This document shows, in pieces, positions 9,548 through 18,583 of a stretch of 64,000 bases of DNA. The translations under genes were made by a program, and so were the position numbers. Numbering within the stretch: position 1 is the stretch's first letter; each line of letters starts with the position of its first letter. The notes under the pieces are model-generated. The model was not told where the DNA came from, ran no database searches, and worked only from the letters and a program-made list of their open reading frames with translations. This DNA comes from Cellulophaga algicola DSM 14237 (lineage in GTDB: Bacteria; Bacteroidota; Bacteroidia; Flavobacteriales; Flavobacteriaceae), in the NCBI RefSeq assembly GCF_000186265.1, contig NC_014934.1:1488001-1552000 (forward strand), in the 5' to 3' direction.

Positions 9548-10503
9548 AGAGGTCAGTAGTTAATTACTTATTAATTCAGCTTGATTGATTTTATCATTAT
9601 TGACCATTTTAACAATAAGATTATTGAATATTGTAGCTTTACTTTGAGATCTGTTTATTCTAAAACAAAATTCATTGAAATATCTATTTAAATTATTGTC
9701 ACTAACCCAAGAATAAGTTGTTCTTATCCAAGATTTAACCTGATGTATCATTGTATGAAGCGCTTTAAAATTTAACCCTCCATTACTTTCTATTTGTGTG
9801 ATGTCGTAAGCCTTTGCAATAGGACTATAGCCTCTCCATTTATCTGTAGTAATCTTTGCGTTTCGGCTGATATGGTTGACAAAAATATATTGTAAGGATT
9901 GTGCTGAAAAATCATCTATTTTCATAGCATACATTCTTTTTACCTTTCCATCTTCTGTAAGCTGAACAGCTGTAACCGCCTTCTTTTTCTTAGCATTGTA
10001 GCTTCTGCCAACTTTTGTTTCTTCTCTGCCCCCTAAAACAAATTCATCTACATGAACAACTCCGTCCATAGGATTATTCCCACTCGAAGACATAGCTTCT
10101 CTGACCTTAAGCATAAAAAGTCTAGCTGTTTTTCTGTTACTCCGTAACGTACTCCCATATAACTTGCAGATAAGCTTTTCGTGCTTGTAGCCATCTCAAA
10201 ACAAATAAAAAATGCTTTGCGAACACCAAACTTTACCTTGTGAAATAAAGTATCTGCTGTTGCGGATTCTGTATGTCTACAAATATTACATTGCCTAGAG
10301 AAATCAGCACGTGTTTGACAGGCTATATGATTGCATCTAGAACATTTAAAAGGGGTTTTAGACTTAATATTTGTTAAATATTCTTTGCAATCATTGTCCG
10401 TTTTGAAGCAATCAGAGAACTCTAGAAGATTTTGACCCTTGAAAATATCCATAATTTAATATATTTACTGAGTATCAAGATACGAAGTTAGCTACTGACC
10501 TCT
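9548..10503 (-). mobile_element. IS1595-family insertion sequence (956 bp)
   Basis: The element is bounded by inverted repeats: AGAGGTCAGTAGTTAA at the left and the reverse complement of AGAGGTCAGTAGCTAA at the right (one mismatch in 16), with ATAAATGTAT duplicated on both sides. It carries one transposase gene on the minus strand, which is split by a frameshift. The zinc-ribbon plus DDE (ISXO2-like) transposase assigns it to IS1595; the subgroup cannot be told by eye. The insertion lies between fecR and susC, with the right end 4 bases before the susC ATG. The intact ends and matching target duplication suggest that the insertion is fairly recent. Confidence 0.88.
9560..10452 (-). pseudogene. 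IS1595-family transposase, split by a -1 frameshift
   Basis: Two overlapping reading frames together make one complete transposase. The first (10452 down to about 10130) has the N-terminal zinc ribbon: CSRCNHIACQTR, then CNICRHTES, then the TLFHKVKFGVRKAFF helix. The second (about 10130 down to 9560) has the ISXO2-like DDE core: VVHVDEFVLGG, ITTDKWRGY and YFNEFCFR. The frames join in a run of five A on the coding strand (plus-strand T5 at 10129-10133), where GVTEK should continue as TARLFMLKVREAM. One lost A in the homopolymer, a sequencing error or a programmed -1 slip would each explain it. IS1595 elements are not known for programmed frameshifting, so inactivation is the default reading. 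Confidence 0.82.
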
Positions 10504-10513
10504 ATAAATGTAT
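10504..10513. repeat. Target-site duplication, right copy (overlaps susC start)
   Basis: ATAAATGTAT follows the right inverted repeat directly and matches 9538-9547. The ATG inside it (10508-10510) is the susC start codon, so the coding sequence is intact but its leader now consists of the IS end. Confidence 0.8.
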
Positions 10514-13500
10514 TTTAAAAATATTCCTTTTAAATTAAAAACGATACTTTTTTTAGTATTAAGTTCATTTTTTGTTCAAGTAGGACACGCTAATGAAATC
10601 TTTAATAACCAGAATACAATTACCGTTAATTACACAAATACGGACTTAATTACACTCTTAAATGAAGTAAGCTCTCAATCTTCCTACAACTTTAGTTATG
10701 GTGAAGATATCATAGAAGATTCTAAAAAATACACTGTTGCTTACCACAATACTTCTTTAGAAGATGCGCTAAAAGATTTAGCCACAAAGGCTAGTTTTTC
10801 TTATCATATTGCAAACAATGTAATTCTTATAAAAAAGAATACTCCAAAAGTGTCTCCTGTTGTTTTACAACAAACGATAACGGGTCTTGTTTTAGATGAA
10901 CACAACGCTCCGTTACCTGGTGCAAGTGTTCAGGTAAAAGGTACATCTAATGGTGTTGTTACCAATTTCGATGGAGAATTCAGTATAACAACAGCGCTTA
11001 AAAGCATTTTAAAAATATCTTATATCGGGTATAAAACAAAAGAAGTAACTGTTTCTAGTACATACATTAAAGCACAATTAGCTCCAGATGCAGCAGAACT
11101 TAATGAGGTTGTTGTTGTTGGTTATGGTAGCCAAACTAAAGCAGATGTTACGGGTGCTGTAACCCAATTAAAAGAATCTAGCTTCAGGCAAGGAATAAAT
11201 ACTTCTCCTGATGGTCTATTACAAGGTAAAGTTGCAGGAGTACGTGTTGTTAATACAAGCGGAGAACCTGGTGCCGGTGTTAATGTGAGTATTCGTGGCG
11301 TTGGATCTATCCGTAGTGGCAGCAGTCCTTTATTTGTTATAGACGGTGTACCATTAACTAATGATGACGTGAGTCCGTCTGGCTCTAATGTAGGATTTGG
11401 ATCATCTAGTGCAAAAAACCCTTTAAACTTCCTAAATACAAGCGATATAGAATCTATCAATGTTTTAAAAGATGCATCGGCTTCAGCTATTTATGGGGCT
11501 AGAGGTTCAAATGGAGTTGTGATCATTACCACAAAAAAAGGAAAAACAGGAAAGGCATCATTGACACTTGACACTTATTTAGGAATGTCTACAGTAGCCA
11601 ATAAAATGGATCTTTTAAATGCAGACGAATATAGAGGCGCTATAACAGATCCTGCTTTTGATCATGGCGGCACTACAGATTGGCAGGATGAAATTTATAG
11701 AACGGCCATTACAAAAAGTAATGTACTGTCTTATTCCAAAGCAAATGAGAGTGGAAACTACTATGTATCCTTAGGAAATATGGAACAAGAAGGTATTGTT
11801 ACTAATAGTGAGTTTAGTAGAACTTCTGGGAGAATAAATGTAGCGGAAAGTTTCTTAGACGATAAGCGATTAAAAGTAAAAGTAAACCTTACTGCTAGTG
11901 AAACTGTAGACAATGGAGTACCCACTAGTGATGATGGTGGTTCTAACGGACAGTTAATCATTCATACCTTGATGGCAAACCCTACCCGATCTGTATTTGA
12001 TGAAAATGGAGCGTACACCAATTTTAATATGAATGCTCATTACAATCCTGCATACCTATTAAGCATTTATGAAGACGAAACACGAACACTACGTATTCTT
12101 GGAAATATAGAGGCTTCATTAAGGCTTTTCAAAGGTTTAGAATATAAATTAAATTACGGAGTAGACCGGACAATTGCAGAACGCAACACCACAATCTATC
12201 CTAACCTTACAGATTTAAACCCTCTAGGCCTCTATGTTCAAGACAATTTAGAATCCAAAAGCACTTTACTAGAACACTATTTAACCTACAACTTACTGGC
12301 AGGAGAAAAACATAAATTAGAGGTATTAGGCGGATTTTCATATCAGAAATTTGAACGTTCAGGAACCAGTTTTAATTTAGATAACATTCCAGAGAAGGAT
12401 AATGGCGTAAAACCGGTGTACAGTCCAACATCTAACAATTCTCAAATTAATACTGCTGGTTTTGCTCAAGAGAATGAATTGCAGTCTTACTTCGGGAGAT
12501 TCAATTACTCTTATGATGGAAAATACCTATTAACAGCTTCTATGCGTGCCGATGGTTCTACACGATTTGGTGACAACAGCAAATACGGATACTTCCCCTC
12601 TTTTGCTTTAGGATGGAATATTTCTGAAGAAGATTTCTTATTAGATAGTCCTGTAGAGAGTTTAAAATTAAGAGCGAGTTGGGGTCAAACGGGAAACCAA
12701 GAAGTGCAGAATAAAATTACACAAGCTAGTTATGCATTGTCTGGAGCAGACGGATATTATTTATACGGAAATGATGCCCTTGTTAATGGCATCTCTGTAT
12801 TAAGAACACCTAACCCTGATCTTAAGTGGGAAGTAGTTGAACAGTACAATATTGGTTTAGATTTTAGCGTATGGAATAGAAAATTATATGGTTCCCTAGA
12901 TTATTTTCAAAAAACCACAACCGATGCTATCCTAAACATCCCTTCACAAGTATTGAGTCCAACAGATAATATTTGGGTAAACATAGACGGAGAGATTGTA
13001 AATTCTGGTTTAGAATTCATGGTGGGTTCTAACCTTATCTCTACCTCAAATTTTAGTTGGGATGTAGATGTTAATGGAGCCACGCTAAAAAATGAAATTA
13101 AAAACTTACCCGTATCAGAAATCCTATCTGGTTCTATTTCTGGACCTGGTCAATCGGGGGTTTTAGCCAATATTTACAAGAGTGGTTATGCAGCAGGTTC
13201 TTTCTATTTATTAGAGCATATTGGTTTTGATGAAGACGGATTTGATATTTTTAACGATACGAATAATGATGGAAATATTACTGCCGATGATCGTATTATT
13301 ATTGAAGGAGCTTTACCAAAATTTACCTACGGATTTAATAGTCAGATGAAATATAAGAACTTCGATTTTTCTTTTTCTCTAATTGGACAATCAGGAGGAT
13401 ATTTGGTAAACAACACTGGTTTAAACGCGTTAAACATTAACAACTTGGCGTCAGACAGAAATATTTCAACAGCCTATTACGAAACTGGAGCAAACCCAGC

Positions 13501-13783
13501 AAACTCTCCTCAATTATCAACATTCTACTTAGAAAAATCTGATTTCATTAGGCTGAATACTGCTCGTTTAGGCTACAACTTACAATTGAATAATGTGAAT
13601 TGGTTAGAAGGTATTAACCTATATGTTACAGGTCAGAATCTATTAACCATATCAAACTATTCAGGGTATGACCCACTAATTAATAGTCCAAAATCTAGTG
13701 GTGGAAATCAATCTTTAGGCATTGATTACTCCAGTTACCCGGGTTCTCGAACATTTATTTTAGGTGCAATTTTTAAATTATAA
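10508..13783 (+). CDS. SusC/RagA-family TonB-dependent outer membrane transporter with STN domain
   Basis: The 1,091-residue protein has a signal peptide (residues 1-28, ending VGHA), an STN signalling domain (about 40-105), a carboxypeptidase-regulatory-like domain (about 120-195, TITGLVLDEHNAPLPGA), a plug beginning NEVVVVGYGSQTKADVTGAV and a 22-strand barrel to the C-terminus. The STN domain talks to the periplasmic part of FecR, so this transporter both imports a ligand and signals its presence to the upstream sigma factor. It pairs with the SusD lipoprotein 6 bases downstream. The substrate is not evident and no glycan-degrading enzyme is adjacent. An IS lies immediately 5' of the start codon and replaces the native leader, so expression may be altered or lost. 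Confidence 0.94.
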   Translation: MYFKNIPFKLKTILFLVLSSFFVQVGHANEIFNNQNTITVNYTNTDLITLLNEVSSQSSYNFSYGEDIIEDSKKYTVAYHNTSLEDALKDLATKASFSYHIANNVILIKKNTPKVSPVVLQQTITGLVLDEHNAPLPGASVQVKGTSNGVVTNFDGEFSITTALKSILKISYIGYKTKEVTVSSTYIKAQLAPDAAELNEVVVVGYGSQTKADVTGAVTQLKESSFRQGINTSPDGLLQGKVAGVRVVNTSGEPGAGVNVSIRGVGSIRSGSSPLFVIDGVPLTNDDVSPSGSNVGFGSSSAKNPLNFLNTSDIESINVLKDASASAIYGARGSNGVVIITTKKGKTGKASLTLDTYLGMSTVANKMDLLNADEYRGAITDPAFDHGGTTDWQDEIYRTAITKSNVLSYSKANESGNYYVSLGNMEQEGIVTNSEFSRTSGRINVAESFLDDKRLKVKVNLTASETVDNGVPTSDDGGSNGQLIIHTLMANPTRSVFDENGAYTNFNMNAHYNPAYLLSIYEDETRTLRILGNIEASLRLFKGLEYKLNYGVDRTIAERNTTIYPNLTDLNPLGLYVQDNLESKSTLLEHYLTYNLLAGEKHKLEVLGGFSYQKFERSGTSFNLDNIPEKDNGVKPVYSPTSNNSQINTAGFAQENELQSYFGRFNYSYDGKYLLTASMRADGSTRFGDNSKYGYFPSFALGWNISEEDFLLDSPVESLKLRASWGQTGNQEVQNKITQASYALSGADGYYLYGNDALVNGISVLRTPNPDLKWEVVEQYNIGLDFSVWNRKLYGSLDYFQKTTTDAILNIPSQVLSPTDNIWVNIDGEIVNSGLEFMVGSNLISTSNFSWDVDVNGATLKNEIKNLPVSEILSGSISGPGQSGVLANIYKSGYAAGSFYLLEHIGFDEDGFDIFNDTNNDGNITADDRIIIEGALPKFTYGFNSQMKYKNFDFSFSLIGQSGGYLVNNTGLNALNINNLASDRNISTAYYETGANPANSPQLSTFYLEKSDFIRLNTARLGYNLQLNNVNWLEGINLYVTGQNLLTISNYSGYDPLINSPKSSGGNQSLGIDYSSYPGSRTFILGAIFKL

Positions 13784-13789
13784 TAGACT

Positions 13790-15559
13790 ATGAAAACGCA
13801 GAAAAAATTAAATATATACAGCATTACTTTCGTTGTGCTAAGCTTATTATTCACTAGTTGTACTGACCTTGAAGAAGTTGTATTAGATGAAGAGTTAGGG
13901 GAACAAACCGCAGACCCAGAAGGTGTATTAGCTTCTGCTTATGACCGTTTAGGTGACAAAACATTTGTAGACCATGGAGGCGTTTTTGCTCTTCAAGAAT
14001 ACACAACAGACATTGCCATGCTACCTACTCGCGGTAGTGACTGGGGTGATGGCGGTAAATGGAGGTCCATGCACGAGTTTACTTGGGCACCAGATAATAG
14101 TATTGTTACCGGAAATTGGAACTATTTAACCAATGGAATAACCCGTTCATTAACAGCTGTTGAAAGCATTTATAATTCTGAAGCCAGTACTAAAGAATTG
14201 TTTTTAGCTGAAGCTAGAGGCTTATTAGCTTTTTACACCTATACAACCTTAGATCTTTTTGGACAAGCACCCTACAGAGATCCTTATGGAGACGACCAAA
14301 CCATACAAATTTTACTAGCCGCAGATGCTATTGACGATTTAATTATTGAAGTAGAAACTATTATTCCAGACTTGGCAGTATTAGGTGAGCAATCTACCTA
14401 TAACGGTCGTTTTACCAAAGAAGCTGCTTATGGTCTATTAGCAACTATGTATTTAAACAGGGCTGTATTTAAAGACCGTTATAATTCTGGTTCTTCTTTT
14501 AATTTTACCGAAGAATCTTTAACCTCTGGCAGTAATGACATGGAGCAAGTAATTAAATATACTTCGCTATTAATCAATTCAGGTAAATTCTCTTTGGAGG
14601 ATAACTACTTCTCTAATTTTTCAATCAATAACGGATCAAGTTCTGAGATGATTTTTGCTGTTATTCAAGAAATTGAAGCAGTACGCTCAGGAGATAATGA
14701 TTTTGGATATGTATCTGTTGCAAGAAACCAACGCCCCTCTCCTGCAAATAGAGGAACAAATGCTGCATGTACCACACCTGAGTTTTATGCGAGCTGGAAT
14801 GGTAATGAAAGTGACCCGCGTTTTTCTAGAAAATATCAATACCGTGATGGAACTTGGTTTATGAATGATGGTTCTGACGTAAGTATGCCTACAGAAGATT
14901 ATGTTCCAAATTCGGAAAGTAACCCATGGTTTCATTTTAATAGTGGCTTTCTAGCAGGACCACAATACGGACCTATTTTAGATGGGAATGGTGGTTTTAT
15001 TATGACTACAGATGGTAGAATTGAAGTATCTCCTTTAGTGATGGAAAAAAGCAGTACTACTCCAATGGATTTTACCCCTGAACTTAATTTTGATACTCCT
15101 GCTCAAGCAGTTTTTGCTCAGGGACAAATTAATAGAGGAGTTCGTATTTTTAAATTTGAATACGATCCAGAAAATGGTAATGGAAGTAGTAAGGTAGATA
15201 TTCCACTATACCGCTTAGGAGGTATGTATGCGATGCGAGCAGAAGCTTATTTTAGAAACGCCCAAACAGGAGAAGCTCTTACAGATTTAAATATGCTAAG
15301 AACAAGCAGAACTAGAGAAGCACTTTTTAGCAATGCTCCGGGAGAAGTATTAACCACTTTAGATGAAACGCAACTATACAAAGAAATAGGGTTTGAATTG
15401 TATTGGGAGCTACAAAGAAGACCTCAAATGGTTCGTTTTGGCACTTTTGATGCAGCATATACCGCTAAACCAGCAACAGAACCCTATAGAAGAATTTTTC
15501 CAATCCCTCAGGAAACTATGGATGTCACCAAAGAATTTATACAAAATAGTGGGTACTAA
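13790..15559 (+). CDS. RagB/SusD-family nutrient-binding lipoprotein
   Basis: The 589-residue protein has a lipoprotein signal peptide with lipobox LFTSC near residue 24 and is therefore anchored on the outer membrane surface. The TPR-rich SusD fold is seen in the early VLASAYDRLG helix, the LLAFYTYTTLDLFGQAPYRD segment near residue 150 and the C-terminal YAMRAEAYFRNAQTGEAL...LYKEIGFELYWE repeats that pack onto SusC. It forms the lid of the SusC barrel and selects the ligand. It is co-transcribed with susC (6-base gap). A bidirectional terminator follows, so the operon stops here without enzymes. Confidence 0.95.
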   Translation: MKTQKKLNIYSITFVVLSLLFTSCTDLEEVVLDEELGEQTADPEGVLASAYDRLGDKTFVDHGGVFALQEYTTDIAMLPTRGSDWGDGGKWRSMHEFTWAPDNSIVTGNWNYLTNGITRSLTAVESIYNSEASTKELFLAEARGLLAFYTYTTLDLFGQAPYRDPYGDDQTIQILLAADAIDDLIIEVETIIPDLAVLGEQSTYNGRFTKEAAYGLLATMYLNRAVFKDRYNSGSSFNFTEESLTSGSNDMEQVIKYTSLLINSGKFSLEDNYFSNFSINNGSSSEMIFAVIQEIEAVRSGDNDFGYVSVARNQRPSPANRGTNAACTTPEFYASWNGNESDPRFSRKYQYRDGTWFMNDGSDVSMPTEDYVPNSESNPWFHFNSGFLAGPQYGPILDGNGGFIMTTDGRIEVSPLVMEKSSTTPMDFTPELNFDTPAQAVFAQGQINRGVRIFKFEYDPENGNGSSKVDIPLYRLGGMYAMRAEAYFRNAQTGEALTDLNMLRTSRTREALFSNAPGEVLTTLDETQLYKEIGFELYWELQRRPQMVRFGTFDAAYTAKPATEPYRRIFPIPQETMDVTKEFIQNSGY

Positions 15560-15591
15560 GTTTAGTTAGTTTTACTAGTTTTTTTTACACC

Positions 15592-15622
15592 AAAAGCTCC
15601 ATAATTTATTTATGGAGCTTTT
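15592..15622. terminator. Bidirectional terminator between susD and the OmpA/PD40 gene
   Basis: A 13-bp perfect stem (AAAAGCTCCATAA and its complement) with a 5-base loop ends in TTTT on both strands. It lies 32 bases past the susD stop and about 48 bases from the stop of the convergent gene. Confidence 0.75.
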
Positions 15623-15669
15623 ACATTTATTTAATTCTAACCCTACAAAAGTAGCATTCTTAACCATTT

Positions 15670-17604
15670 CTATTCTACAACAATAAATTCTGATCTACGG
15701 TTTAATTGATGTTTTTCAGAAGAACAGTTGGTGTTATTATCACACGCATTGGTAAGTTGTGTTTCTCCAAAACCTTTGAAGGTTAATCTAGAGGCATCAA
15801 TACCTTTCTTTACTAAATAATCATAAGTAGCATTAGCACGTCTTTCTGATAAGCTTAAATTATAATTATCATTGGCTCTAGCATCTGTATGCGAACCAAT
15901 TCTAATTTTAGTATTTGGATATTGGTTTAAATAAGCAACTACTTTCTCCATAATAGCTTGTGCATCTTTTCTAATGTAAGATTGATCAAAATCAAAATAG
16001 ATTTTCTCTAAGTTTAATTTTTCAGCAAGGTCTGCTCCTAAATCTGCTGGTGTAAAATTAGTTGTCATAAGTATTTCAAGATCGTTGATATCTGTTGTAC
16101 TTGTAATTTTAAATGAAGTGCTTCCTACGTCATAATTTTCTTTTGAAGCCACAATTGCATAGGTTCCTTCATCACAAGTACTATCTAGATCAAAATTTCC
16201 AGTAGAATCAGAAATCCCTTTTCCTATAATTTCACCGTTTGCATTGGTGATATTTAATACAGCATCAGCTATTATTTCTTTTGTTTTTTCATCTTTTACG
16301 ATGCCTTTTAAATTTGAATAACAGTTAAAGTCTAAAGGTTTGCTCTCTAAAAAGCCATAGATATCATCGCTACCCATTCCGTCCTCACGATTGGACGCAA
16401 AATACCCCTTTTTAGTTGTTTCGTTAATGATGTATGAAAAATCATCCTGTTCACTATTTAAAGGTTCTCCTAAGTTTTTAGCTTTGGTACGTTCTAATTC
16501 TGCTAGATCAATACCAAATACATCTAAACCACCCAAACCAGGATGCCCATCTGATGCAAAGTATAAAATATCATTTTCGGAGATGTAAGGAAATGTTTCT
16601 CTAGATTCTGTATTTACACTAGCGCCTAAATTTATAGGTGTACCGTAAGAACCATCAGCATTAATAGTCACATAAAAAATATCAGAAGCACCTAAAGTTC
16701 CAGACCTATCTGAAGCAAAATATAATTTAGATTCATCTGCATTTAAAGCAGGGTGTGCTGTAGAATAGTCATCTCCATTAAAAGGTAATTCAATGATATC
16801 CTTCCACTCCCCTTCTTTTAAAATTGCTTTGTACAATTTTAAACGACTTACTCCTTTTTCATCTCTAGCGAAGGTTCCATTATCTGAATTGTTTCTAGTA
16901 AAATACATCGTCTGTCCGTCTTTTGTAAAAACAGTAGAGGATTCATGTGTTTTTTTATTTAATTTTTTTGAGAGTGGAACAACGTGATCTAAGTTACCCT
17001 CTGCTGTAATTTCAGCGCTATATAAATTTAAAAAAGGCTCACTATTCCATTTATGAATTTTTTTGGTAATAAATCCAGTATCTCTAGCTGTAGAGAAAAT
17101 TAGCTTTGCTCCATTGAACGAAGGCGCAAAATCTGATCCTTTAGAATTTATACTTTCATTTTTAATGCTGTAACGTCCAGAGTTTTTATTAATTTCTGTT
17201 AAATAATCCGGACTGTTTGTAAATAGTGCACTTCTATTATCTGTTGCTTTACGATCTTCAAACTTTTGCATCCATGCATCAGACGCATCGTACTTTTTTA
17301 ATGATTTAAGAGTTTGTGCATACTTGTACAAGTACTCTGCGTCTATCGTTGTATTTTCTAATGTAAATAATTTACCATACCACGTGGCAGCTTCCTCGTA
17401 GTTCGCATTAAAGTAATTAGCATTCCCTAAGTTTTTATAGATCTCCTCAGAGCTATGTCCTTTTTTTATTAAATTTTCATAAGAATCAATAGCTTCTGTA
17501 TAAGCATAGTTATCAAAATTAGTGCTAGCCTTTTTTTCTTGCCCTTGTAAATTAAGACCTATAAATACAGTACAGAGAGCGATATGTTTTAACTTTAATT
17601 TCAT
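15670..17604 (-). CDS. PorE-like OmpA-family protein with TPR, PD40 and carboxypeptidase-regulatory domains
   Basis: The 644-residue protein has a signal peptide (ending LNLQGQ) followed by TPR-like helices (about 30-120), WD40-like PD40 beta-propeller repeats (about 155-410; HPALNADESKLYFASDRS and ILYFASDGHPGLGGLDVF are clear copies), a CarboxypepD-regulatory-like domain (about 430-510) and a C-terminal OmpA domain with FDFDQSYI, SHTDARA and LNRRSEFIV. Proteins with this order accompany PorP/SprF proteins in T9SS surface-adhesin loci and tie the outer-membrane complex to peptidoglycan. It is the last gene of the leftward adhesin-PorP-OmpA operon, 10 bases after the porP gene. The PorE-like role is inferred from domain order and context. 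Confidence 0.9.
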   Translation of the reverse strand: MKLKLKHIALCTVFIGLNLQGQEKKASTNFDNYAYTEAIDSYENLIKKGHSSEEIYKNLGNANYFNANYEEAATWYGKLFTLENTTIDAEYLYKYAQTLKSLKKYDASDAWMQKFEDRKATDNRSALFTNSPDYLTEINKNSGRYSIKNESINSKGSDFAPSFNGAKLIFSTARDTGFITKKIHKWNSEPFLNLYSAEITAEGNLDHVVPLSKKLNKKTHESSTVFTKDGQTMYFTRNNSDNGTFARDEKGVSRLKLYKAILKEGEWKDIIELPFNGDDYSTAHPALNADESKLYFASDRSGTLGASDIFYVTINADGSYGTPINLGASVNTESRETFPYISENDILYFASDGHPGLGGLDVFGIDLAELERTKAKNLGEPLNSEQDDFSYIINETTKKGYFASNREDGMGSDDIYGFLESKPLDFNCYSNLKGIVKDEKTKEIIADAVLNITNANGEIIGKGISDSTGNFDLDSTCDEGTYAIVASKENYDVGSTSFKITSTTDINDLEILMTTNFTPADLGADLAEKLNLEKIYFDFDQSYIRKDAQAIMEKVVAYLNQYPNTKIRIGSHTDARANDNYNLSLSERRANATYDYLVKKGIDASRLTFKGFGETQLTNACDNNTNCSSEKHQLNRRSEFIVVE

Positions 17605-17614
17605 ATGTTGTGTT

Positions 17615-18547
17615 TTAGAAGAATCTAGGCGTTATTACTTTTTTGTATCGTGTTAAGAATTCATACCGTAGAAAAACCTCAAATGAACCGTCATTAAATC
17701 GGGTAGCCCCTAAATCGGTTGTTTCTTTATCGTAGGCTAAACCTAACATTAGTTGTTCAGAGATTTGAAAACCAGCCAATAAACTTACAGCGGCATCCCA
17801 ACGGTAAGCAGCTCCTACAGAGAATTTATCATTGATTAAAAAGTTAGCAGAAATATCTACTTGTAATGGTGCTCCTTTTACAGCTTTTAATAGACCCGCA
17901 GGCTTAAACTTTAAATTCGGATTTAGATCAAATACATAGCCTGTTATAAAGTAAATATTCAAACGCTCTTCTGCTAAAAAAGAGGAGCTGTTAGTTCCTG
18001 CACTATCAAAGTGTTCTGTCTGTAAAAAATTAGGAACAGATAATCCTGTATAGAAATTATCCGTATGGTAATAGACTCCTGCTCCAAAATTAGGAGAGAA
18101 TTTATTATCTACATTAGGCAAGTTACTTTCTGCCCCATAATTTCTAAGTTTAGAGAAATCTATGTTTAAAAAATGTCCTCCTGCTTTCAATCCAAAGGAA
18201 AGCTTTCCTTCTTCAGAGGTAGGGATGGTATAGGAAAATGCGGCATCAAAATAAGTATCTTGATTGGTTCCGTTTCCAATTTCATCATTTACGATAGAGA
18301 GCCCTAAACCTATTCTTCTAGAAACAGGAGCATGTATATTTAGGGTTTGCGTAGTTGGCGCTCCATCAAGGCCCACCCATTGTGAGCGGTGTAAAGCAGC
18401 AATGCTCAGTACCCCTCGTGATCCTGCATAGGCAGGATTCACCGAGATGGTATTGTACATGTATTGGGTGTATTGTGCATCTTGCTGTGCAGAGAGTGTG
18501 GTGGTCCCTGCAAAAACAAAGAGTGCTATGATTAAATATTTTTTCAT
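17615..18547 (-). CDS. PorP/SprF-family type IX secretion membrane protein
   Basis: The 310-residue protein has a signal peptide ending TLSAQ and the family's opening DAQYTQYMYNTISVNPAYAGSRG, followed by an outer-membrane beta-barrel of alternating strands that ends in a strand with terminal Phe. In Flavobacterium johnsoniae SprF is needed for surface display of the gliding adhesin SprB, and genomes carry several paralogues each beside one large T9SS type B substrate. Here the gene sits directly downstream of the giant adhesin (36-base gap) and upstream of the PorE-like gene, so it is probably the dedicated partner of that adhesin. Confidence 0.94.
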   Translation of the reverse strand: MKKYLIIALFVFAGTTTLSAQQDAQYTQYMYNTISVNPAYAGSRGVLSIAALHRSQWVGLDGAPTTQTLNIHAPVSRRIGLGLSIVNDEIGNGTNQDTYFDAAFSYTIPTSEEGKLSFGLKAGGHFLNIDFSKLRNYGAESNLPNVDNKFSPNFGAGVYYHTDNFYTGLSVPNFLQTEHFDSAGTNSSSFLAEERLNIYFITGYVFDLNPNLKFKPAGLLKAVKGAPLQVDISANFLINDKFSVGAAYRWDAAVSLLAGFQISEQLMLGLAYDKETTDLGATRFNDGSFEVFLRYEFLTRYKKVITPRFF

Positions 18548-18583
18548 GATGTTTCTTTTTGTATAATTTTGGTTAGGTGTTGC

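Noticed and set aside
14655-14935. Short frames on both strands within susD
   Set aside because: They lie inside a well-supported SusD coding sequence and have no features of their own.
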